11,417 nt of DNA, from the NCBI GenBank assembly GCA_001805005.1, contig MHDO01000128.1:1-11417 (forward strand), read 5' to 3'. The notes under the pieces are model-generated. The model was not told the origin of the DNA. It did no database searches and saw nothing but the letters and a program-made list of their open reading frames with translations. The DNA comes from Nitrospinae bacterium RIFCSPLOWO2_12_39_16. Its GTDB lineage: Bacteria; Nitrospinota; Nitrospinia; UBA9942. Position 1 is the stretch's first letter, and every line of letters begins with the position of its first letter. A program made the position numbers and the translations under genes. This document shows positions 6,560-11,417 of this stretch, piece after piece.

Positions 6560-8092
6560 ATGAAAGAGACAGGTTCCAACGAATTAAAGGAACTAAAAGA
6601 AAAATTAGACGACACACTAAAAGAGATAAACAGATTAAATGAGAGACTGAGGGAATCAGAGGAGAGGTATTATGACCTCTATGAAAATGCCCCTGACATG
6701 TATCATACAATAAATAAGAAGGGGATAATAATTGAGTGCAACAAGACCGAGTCAGAGATGCTCGGATACCCAAAGGAGGAGTTGATAGGTAAGTCTGTAT
6801 TTGATATTCAGACTGAGGAGTCAAGAAAGGCAGGAAAGAAGGCAATGGGAAAGCTATTCCGCAGTGGAGAGATAAAGGGGCTGGAACTGCAGTTTGTAAA
6901 GAAGAGCGGCGATGTGATGGATGTGAGTATAAATGCAACAGTTATTTATGATAAAAATGGGAAGGCTATAGGCACAAGGTCTGTAATAAGGGATATAACA
7001 AAGAAAAACAGGATGATGGAGATTATAAAAAATTCCAATTTTAAACTGCACGCAATCTTTGATGCCATAACAGACGGTATATGTCTGATAGACAGGAATT
7101 TTACAATACAGAATATTAATAAAAGTGTCCCAAAATATTTTGGCAGTTCGCCGGTAGATTTTATAGGGAAGAGATGTTATATTGCCTTTGAAGAAGGCGG
7201 GAAGAGGTGTGAGGGATGCAATGTGATAAAGACCTTTGATACTGGTGAGCCTGTGAATTATACCCGTATAAGGAGATTGAAGGACGGGACATCGGTTGAG
7301 CTTGAGGTATCGGCATTTCCTGTAAAGGGGAAAAAAGGTAAGATAGAGCAGGTGGTCTATTACATGAAGGATGTAACGGAAAAAAAGAGATTGGAGAGGC
7401 AGATGGAGAGTTCAAGGAAACTTGCATCACTGGGTGAGATAGTTGCAGGCGTGACTCATGAGGTCAGGAATCCTCTCCAGAATATACTCACAGGCATAGA
7501 CCTTCTGGAACTTGAGGCAAAGAAGAAGGGGTTGGGTCTTGATATACTAAAAAACCTGAGAAGTTTTACAGGTGATATGGACTTCATCATTCAGGAACTT
7601 TTAGATTATTCAAAACCTGTTAAACTTGAATTAAAGGAATGGGCGATAACAGATGTTGTAAGCGGTATAATAGACACTTTTGAGGAGCAGATGAAAAAGG
7701 GAAAGATAAAGGTATTAAAAAACTATGAAAAGGATTTAAAAAGGGTTTATATAGATGTAAGGAGGATAAGGCAGTCCTTAAGAAATATTATTGCGAACTC
7801 TATGCATGCTATGCCGGACGGAGGGGAATTTACAGCTACCATCAGCTCGCATCATAATCAAAGAGGAGAATTCATCAATATCAGGTTTCTTGATAGCGGG
7901 CATGGTATATCAAAGAAGGATATTGAAAGGGTATTTGAACCATTCTTTTCTACAGAGGCTGATGGTATGGGAATGGGGCTGGCAGTGGCAAAAAGGTTTG
8001 TTGAACTGCATAATGGCGAAATTGCCGTCAATAGTGAAGAAGGAAAAGGGTGTGAGGTAACCATACTATTACCAATTAAGAATTATGAATGA
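6560..8092 (+). CDS. PAS-PAS sensor histidine kinase, cytoplasmic
   Basis: A 510-residue kinase without membrane segments. An N-terminal coiled coil (about 5-35) leads into PAS 1 (about 36-148) and PAS 2 (about 158-275). HisKA follows with His300 (GVTHEVRNPLQN), then HATPase_c with the N-box around N409-N413, DSGHGI (445-450) and GMGMGLAV (469-476). PAS 2 contains Cys206, Cys217 and Cys220 in RCYIAFEEGGKRCEGCNV. This Cys-rich insertion recurs in PAS domains of anaerobic bacteria and may bind a metal or sense redox state. The ATG at 6560 follows a modest AAAGGG. The final residues IKNYE and the stop lie in the first arm of a repeat (8074-8140), just past the end of the ATPase fold. The receiver 57 bp downstream is the likely partner. 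Signal unknown. Confidence 0.95.
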   Translation: MKETGSNELKELKEKLDDTLKEINRLNERLRESEERYYDLYENAPDMYHTINKKGIIIECNKTESEMLGYPKEELIGKSVFDIQTEESRKAGKKAMGKLFRSGEIKGLELQFVKKSGDVMDVSINATVIYDKNGKAIGTRSVIRDITKKNRMMEIIKNSNFKLHAIFDAITDGICLIDRNFTIQNINKSVPKYFGSSPVDFIGKRCYIAFEEGGKRCEGCNVIKTFDTGEPVNYTRIRRLKDGTSVELEVSAFPVKGKKGKIEQVVYYMKDVTEKKRLERQMESSRKLASLGEIVAGVTHEVRNPLQNILTGIDLLELEAKKKGLGLDILKNLRSFTGDMDFIIQELLDYSKPVKLELKEWAITDVVSGIIDTFEEQMKKGKIKVLKNYEKDLKRVYIDVRRIRQSLRNIIANSMHAMPDGGEFTATISSHHNQRGEFINIRFLDSGHGISKKDIERVFEPFFSTEADGMGMGLAVAKRFVELHNGEIAVNSEEGKGCEVTILLPIKNYE

Positions 8093-8140
8093 GGAATTAA
8101 AATTTGTAACTTGTAATTCGTAATTCACAACTCCTAATTC
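8074..8140. repeat. GAATTA-type inverted repeat over the PAS kinase stop codon
   Basis: The left arm at 8074-8101 (starting AATTAAGAATTATGAATGAG) pairs with the right arm at 8113-8140, with about six mismatches in 28 positions. The words AATTC/GAATT recur inside each arm. It contains the last five codons and stop of the kinase on its left. It ends 9 bp before the receiver ATG, right beside the ribosome binding site GGGGG. Confidence 0.85.
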
Positions 8141-8149
8141 GGGGGTCTT

Positions 8150-8542
8150 ATGGAACGAGGGTCTATACTTATAGTAGATGATGAGGATTTTACGAGGGAT
8201 GGACTCGCAAAAATACTTACAGGTGACGGCTTTTTTGTCCAGACCGCCTGCAATGGTGAGACTGCATTATTAGAGCTGCGAAAGAGAGGGTTTGACCTCG
8301 TTATAACAGACCTGAAGATGGATAAGATAGACGGTATTGAACTTATCAGGCGGATAAAGAAGAGAGATTCAAACCAGCATATTATTATGATGACAGCATA
8401 TGGCAATATAGATACATATTTAGAGGCGATAAACCTTGGTTCTTTTGACTATATAAACAAGCCATTTACTGCAAAGGAATTGATGAGGATAGTAAATAAG
8501 ACTTTTGAAAGGAAGAAAACTGACGAATTTGACACCACATAA
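8150..8542 (+). CDS. Stand-alone receiver (response regulator), NtrC-like
   Basis: A 130-residue single receiver domain. Acidic pocket D10/D11, phospho-acceptor D54 (VITDLKMDKIDG), switch Thr82 (MMTAYG) and K104-P105 (NKPF) are all canonical, unlike the receiver at 1286. The sequence resembles the receivers of NtrC-type regulators, but no AAA+ or DNA-binding domain follows; the protein ends 20-odd residues after the KP motif. ATG 8150 follows GGGGG at 5 nt. It lies downstream of the PAS kinase on the same strand and is probably its phosphorylation target, passing the signal to another protein. The downstream gap holds a heptamer repeat and then tatA. Confidence 0.94.
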   Translation: MERGSILIVDDEDFTRDGLAKILTGDGFFVQTACNGETALLELRKRGFDLVITDLKMDKIDGIELIRRIKKRDSNQHIIMMTAYGNIDTYLEAINLGSFDYINKPFTAKELMRIVNKTFERKKTDEFDTT

Positions 8543-8543
8543 A

Positions 8544-8573
8544 GATTGAAGATTGACGATTGAAGATTGAAGA
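8544..8573. repeat. Heptamer tandem repeat (GATTGAA) after the receiver gene
   Basis: Four 7-bp units, GATTGAA, GATTGAC, GATTGAA, GATTGAA (8544-8571), plus two more matching bases. They start 2 bp after the receiver stop codon. The count and unit length match the GACTGCY repeats inside the UspA gene and glgA, but the word differs. Confidence 0.85.
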
Positions 8574-8612
8574 GTTATAATTATTAAATAGTCACTTTTA
8601 AAAAGGAGTTTT

Positions 8613-8819
8613 ATGTTTGGAATTGGAATGCCTGAGTTGATAGTTATTCTGGTTATCATCCTGATAATTTTTGGTGCAGGTAAACTCCCCGAAATTGGTG
8701 CAGGATTGGGGAAGGGTATAAGGAATTTCAGGAAGGCATCAAAAGAGATACAGGATGAGGTTGAGACTACAGCAAAAATAGATGAATCAGAGACCAAGGC
8801 AGAGGCAAAAAAGGGATAA
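8613..8819 (+). CDS. tatA: Sec-independent (twin-arginine) translocase subunit TatA/E
   Basis: A 68-residue protein of the usual TatA layout. A short N-terminal membrane helix (about 7-20, with Glu8 in the customary polar position) is followed by the F20-G21 hinge and [19 protein letters not shown], the amphipathic helix. The charged tail is rich in Lys and Glu. TatA subunits oligomerise with TatC (and TatB) to move folded proteins across the inner membrane. No tatC is in the window. ATG 8613 has a clear AAGGAG upstream. It is on the same strand as the PAS kinase and receiver, 70 bp after the latter, and converges with hflC (45-bp gap). A single-gene tatA away from tatC is common. Confidence 0.96.
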   Translation: MFGIGMPELIVILVIILIIFGAGKLPEIGAGLGKGIRNFRKASKEIQDEVETTAKIDESETKAEAKKG

Positions 8820-8864
8820 CTTTTATAGTTATAAAACAACCTCTACAACTAACTCTTGCCCCCT

Positions 8865-9710
8865 CTATTTCATGTATTTTAAAAAATCTGATTCAGGAGA
8901 TAGTATAACAGTTGTTTTATCTTTAAGAGACCTTTTATAAGCCTCAAGTGAACGGGTGAAAGTGTAAAATTCAGGGTCTGATTGGTAGGCATCTGCATAT
9001 ATCTTTATAGCCAACGCTTCCCCCTCTCCCTTTATCTTTTGCTCTTCTTTATATGCCTCTGCCAGAAGCACAACCTTCTCTCTGTCAGTCTCCGCCCTTA
9101 TCTTTGTTGCCTCCTCCGACCCTTCAGAGCGATACTGTTTTGCAATCCTGTCCCTCTCTGCCTGCATCCTGCCGTATATTGCCTTTGCATTCTCAGATGG
9201 CAAATCGGCACGTTTTATCCTCACATCTCTTACCTCTATGCCGTAATCAGCAAATTTTTCATTAGTCTTTTTTGTTACGGTCTCCATCAGCTCTCCCCTT
9301 GTCTCTGACAATACCTCATGGAGTGTATGCCTCCCAAGCTCTATCCTCAGTTCGGAATAAATTATATCGTCAAGTCTTGCCTGTGCACCTATCTCGTCTT
9401 TTACAGTCAGCATGAGCTTTAACGGGTCTTTTATCCTCCATTTTGCATAGTTATCTACAACGAGGTTCTTTTTGTCCTTTGTGAGTATCTCGGCAGGTGC
9501 GGCATCATAATCCAACAGCCTGTTGTCAAAGTAACGGGTCTCCTGCAGCATCGGGACCTTAAAATAAAGTCCGGGCTCATAGATTGTCTTTATCGGTTTG
9601 CCCAGCTGAGTTAATATCACCTGCTGTGTCTGATATACAATAAAAAACGGGTTAAGAAAGATAAGGAAAAATAATAATACTCCGATTATCAAAAATAGAA
9701 TTTTTTTCAT
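8865..9710 (-). CDS. hflC: HflC, band-7/SPFH membrane protein, FtsH modulator
   Basis: A 281-residue protein with one N-terminal membrane anchor (about 4-22) and then the SPFH/band-7 domain, starting VYQTQQVILTQLGKP with EPGLYFKVP. A long charged helix (about 180-240, rich in Glu, Lys, Arg and Ala) follows. The end, TTVILSPESDFLKYMK, is the typical HflC C-terminus. In E. coli, HflC pairs with HflK in a large periplasm-facing assembly around the membrane protease FtsH and modulates it. The protein is shorter than E. coli HflC (334), mainly in the helical region. The start ATG overlaps the hflK stop (ATGA, 9707-9710), so translation is coupled. The stop is 45 bp from the convergent tatA. Confidence 0.96.
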   Translation of the reverse strand: MKKILFLIIGVLLFFLIFLNPFFIVYQTQQVILTQLGKPIKTIYEPGLYFKVPMLQETRYFDNRLLDYDAAPAEILTKDKKNLVVDNYAKWRIKDPLKLMLTVKDEIGAQARLDDIIYSELRIELGRHTLHEVLSETRGELMETVTKKTNEKFADYGIEVRDVRIKRADLPSENAKAIYGRMQAERDRIAKQYRSEGSEEATKIRAETDREKVVLLAEAYKEEQKIKGEGEALAIKIYADAYQSDPEFYTFTRSLEAYKRSLKDKTTVILSPESDFLKYMK

Positions 9711-10765
9711 GGCTTTTCCTCCTTTCCCTGAGCCCTTGCCTGGCCCCTTCCCTGAACCTGTTTCAGGGTGTCCAGAGGCAAAAGCGGGAGAACACCTGAT
9801 GTCTTTCCTTCAATAATATATTTATCTATACCTGTGAGCACTTCTTCCATTGTCTCTATGTATAGCCTCTTCCTTGTTACATCTCTTGCCTTGCGATATT
9901 CCTGCAGGATGGATGTAAACTTCTCTGCGTCACCCTTCGCATGGTTTATCCTCTCTTCTTTATAACCCTCTGCCACTTTTATAATCTGGGATGCCTTTCC
10001 CCTTGTCTCAGGTATTATTGAATTTCTGTATCCCTGCGACTCATTTATTAATCTATTCTTATCCTCCATTGCACTTGCTACATCCTTAAATGAATCCCTC
10101 ACCTGCTGTGGGGGATGGACATCCTGAAGCTGAAGGGCTACTATCTGAAGGCCTGAGTCGTATCTATCCAATATCTTCTGGAGCAAAGCCCTTGTCTCCT
10201 CCTGAATCATAAATTTGCCTTCAGTCAGTGCCTCGTCTATCTTGTATTTGCCTATAATCTCCCTTATTGCAGCCTCGGCAGCAGCCTTTACAGTAGCGGC
10301 AGGCCCCCTTACATTAAACAGATACTTGACAGGGTCTATTATCTTGTATTGTGCGACGACATCAAGGTCAATTATATTTTCATCCCCTGTCAGCATAAGG
10401 GATTCCTCAAGGGCATCCCTGTATCTTGCAGGCGGTCCCGGGTCTTCAATCCTGAACCCTACCTCTGTCCTTTTAACCTCTGTAACCTTTGGTGTATAGA
10501 CCTTCTCTATAGGCGGTGGAAATTTTAGATGAAATCCTGAATCGGTAGTCCTGACATAACTGCCGAATCTTAAGACAACCCCCTTCTCATCAGGCTCTAC
10601 AATATAGTATCCGCCAAATACCACCCAGAGAATCGCGATAATAAGTATTATCAGAAATGCTGAAAATCTTATCTTTGGCAGGTTTATATTTGGAATCTTA
10701 AACTGAGGCATTTCATACTGCCCGCCGGGTCCTCTTTTCATCTGAAAATCATCTTGCCATGCCAT
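9707..10765 (-). CDS. hflK: HflK, band-7/SPFH membrane protein, FtsH modulator
   Basis: A 352-residue partner of HflC. A short Gly/Pro-containing cytoplasmic N-terminus (1-33) leads into one membrane segment (about 35-53, FLIILIIAILWVVFGG). The SPFH domain begins YYIVEPDEKGVVLRFGSYV and includes GFHLKFPPPIEKVYTPKV and the DVVAQYKIIDPVKYLFNV stretch. A long helix with EERINHAKGDAEKF precedes LPLLPL near 326-331. All are standard HflK hallmarks. It is shorter than E. coli HflK (419) because the Gly-rich N-terminus is reduced. Residues 332-352 are a low-complexity basic tail overlapping a palindromic repeat. ATG 10765 follows AAAGGAGGG at good spacing. First gene of hflK-hflC. ftsH is not in the window. 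Confidence 0.96.
   Translation of the reverse strand: MAWQDDFQMKRGPGGQYEMPQFKIPNINLPKIRFSAFLIILIIAILWVVFGGYYIVEPDEKGVVLRFGSYVRTTDSGFHLKFPPPIEKVYTPKVTEVKRTEVGFRIEDPGPPARYRDALEESLMLTGDENIIDLDVVAQYKIIDPVKYLFNVRGPAATVKAAAEAAIREIIGKYKIDEALTEGKFMIQEETRALLQKILDRYDSGLQIVALQLQDVHPPQQVRDSFKDVASAMEDKNRLINESQGYRNSIIPETRGKASQIIKVAEGYKEERINHAKGDAEKFTSILQEYRKARDVTRKRLYIETMEEVLTGIDKYIIEGKTSGVLPLLPLDTLKQVQGRGQARAQGKEEKP
9726..9768. repeat. CCCTGAA palindrome and related words in the hflK 3' end
   Basis: A perfect 7-bp inverted repeat, CCCTGAA (9750-9756) and TTCAGGG (9762-9768) with a 5-bp loop, lies inside the last codons of hflK. A related CCCTGAG occurs at 9726-9732. It encodes part of the variable tail DTLKQVQGRGQARAQG. 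The word resembles short palindromes I remember as dispersed repeats in many bacterial genomes; copies elsewhere in this genome cannot be seen from here. Confidence 0.6.
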
Positions 10766-10835
10766 ATAAATCCCTCCTTTTTTTATTTAATTTGTATTTC
10801 AGTCTTATACAGATTCTTATAAAAGTCAAATATTA

Positions 10836-10864
10836 TTGACAGGTTTATGGTATAAAGTTACTAT
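10836..10864 (+). promoter_or_regulatory. Possible promoter for the metK-like gene
   Basis: A consensus -35 TTGACA (10836-10841) is followed after 17 bp by TACTAT (10859-10864), only a fair -10. If used, the leader would be about 200 nt and would contain the whole 10888-11052 hairpin. The 10766-10887 stretch is AT-rich. It also has a minus-strand TTGACT (10824-10829) that could serve hflK, but the nearest TATAAG is only 14 bp away, so I do not call it. Confidence 0.4.
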
Positions 10865-10887
10865 TATTCAGGTATAGAGATAATAAA

Positions 10888-11052
10888 CCACAAAGACGCA
10901 AAGAACACAGAGTCAAAGAAATTGGACACAGATGAACACAGATTATTATGATTTATTTTTTAATCCGTGTAAATCTGTGGCTAAATAGATTTTTTTTATG
11001 AATTCTCTTAAGATTTTTACTTTCCTTCTCTGTGTCTCTGTGTCTCTGTGGC
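10888..11052. repeat. Nested inverted repeat upstream of the metK-like gene
   Basis: This block fills most of the 312-bp gap between hflK and the metK-like gene. The outer arms are CACAGAG-type: 10888-10916 (starting CCACAAAGACGC) and 11024-11051 (ending CTGTGTCTCTGTGG). Inside lies a second inverted repeat of the other family, 10924-10945 (GGACACAGATGAACACAG...) against 10961-10981 (TAATCCGTGTAAATCTGTGG). The outer arms match the 3670-3831 unit and the inner arms match 5396-5420. The bases just past both right outer arms are alike too (AGGTTTTTGT at 11058-11067 and 3834-3843). The last 26 bp before the start codon have no good ribosome binding site. Confidence 0.85.
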
Positions 11053-11077
11053 AAATCAGGTTTTTGTCCTTCTGTAT

Positions 11078-11417
11078 ATGCGAAACATAGTTGTTGAGAG
11101 TCTCAAGAATACACCTGTCTCCGAACAGCGGATTGAGATTGTGGAGAGAAAGGGGATAGGTCATCCTGACTATATATGTGATGCGGTTATGGATGGAATC
11201 TCTGTTGCCCTGAGCCGTGAATATATTAAAACCTTCGGTGATATTATGCACCACAATGTGGATAAGGGGCTTTTAGTTGCAGGTGGTGTGAGCAAGGGAT
11301 TCGGCGGAGGTGAAATGACAAAGCCGATGGAATTAATCATAGGCGACAGGGCTACAAGGGAAGCGGGCGGCAAGAAGATAGATGTGGATGCTATAGCAAT
11401 AAGTGCAGCAAAGGAAT
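11078..11417 (+). CDS. metK: Archaeal-type S-adenosylmethionine synthetase, N-terminal part (runs off the window)
   Basis: The first 113 codons of an open frame that continues past the window end. It begins MRNIVVESLKNTP and contains EIVERKGIGHPDYICD, then a stretch with HHNVDKGLLVAGG and SKGFGGGEMTKP, and IIGDRATREAGG. These are the N-terminal signatures of the archaeal methionine adenosyltransferase family, which makes S-adenosylmethionine from methionine and ATP. They are not those of the ordinary bacterial MetK, which has a different sequence around GHPDK. The start matches the archaeal proteins (MRNI) and is therefore preferred, although the frame stays open into the repeat upstream (GTG at 11048) and no strong Shine-Dalgarno precedes the ATG. 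Where archaeal homologues usually read GHPDS, this one has Tyr. Cytosolic enzyme. It is transcribed away from hflK. Confidence 0.92.
   Translation, partial: MRNIVVESLKNTPVSEQRIEIVERKGIGHPDYICDAVMDGISVALSREYIKTFGDIMHHNVDKGLLVAGGVSKGFGGGEMTKPMELIIGDRATREAGGKKIDVDAIAISAAKE

Noticed and set aside
8821..8836. TTTTATA / TATAAAA palindrome between tatA and hflC as a bidirectional terminator
   Set aside because: The stem is all A-T with a 2-base loop and no following T-run on either strand. It is too weak to call.
8420..8839. Minus-strand open frame of 139 codons opposite the receiver end and tatA
   Set aside because: It is antisense to two well-supported genes, crosses a tandem repeat, and shows no recognisable motif.
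10804..10829. hflK promoter TTGACT/TATAAG on the minus strand
   Set aside because: The spacing is 14 bp, too short for a normal sigma-70 promoter. Another element probably drives hflK.
10946..11254. Minus-strand open frame of 102 codons across the hflK-metK gap
   Set aside because: About a third is translated CACAGAG repeat (HRDTETQRRK) and the rest is antisense to the metK-like gene, whose frame has clear family motifs.

Overview
The window is bacterial chromosome with moderately low GC. It carries nine complete genes plus the start of a tenth and has no phage, transposase, CRISPR or RNA gene that I can see. The mix of genes suggests an uncultured anaerobic or microaerophilic Gram-negative bacterium of the Nitrospirota / former Deltaproteobacteria kind: an archaeal-type S-adenosylmethionine synthetase, a UspA tandem fused to a PCP_red-like tail, GAF and PAS histidine kinases paired with stand-alone receivers, and HflK/HflC and TatA. 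This placement is inferred from gene content only.

Left block (76-6419, all minus strand, transcribed from right to left): galT-like nucleotidyltransferase, glgA glycogen synthase, a GAF-GAF histidine kinase, a stand-alone receiver, then a double UspA protein with a C-terminal PCP_red-like domain. The last two genes are 4 bp apart. The set reads as a storage-carbohydrate pair followed by a cytoplasmic sensing and stress cassette. A divergent promoter region (6420-6559) drives galT leftwards and a second sensor set rightwards. That set (6560-8819, plus strand) is a PAS-PAS histidine kinase, a second stand-alone receiver, and tatA. It converges on hflK-hflC (10765 to 8865, minus strand, ATGA overlap), which encodes the membrane band-7 complex that regulates FtsH. 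The right end (11078-11417, plus strand) is the first 113 codons of an archaeal-type methionine adenosyltransferase, cut by the window edge. Bases 1-75 hold only the region downstream of the UspA gene.

The most striking non-gene signal is a set of short repeats of several unrelated words. They fill most of the larger intergenic gaps and spill into coding frames. I count nine: two 28-bp heptamer runs inside genes (UspA and glgA), a third heptamer run between genes, and six inverted-repeat units at gene boundaries. They supply the last residues of both histidine kinases and probably of HflK, and they replace the upstream region of the first kinase and of the metK-like gene. No classical new defence or biosynthetic system is visible. 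The repeat set, the GalT/GlgA pairing, and the UspA-PCP_red fusion are the items most worth following up.
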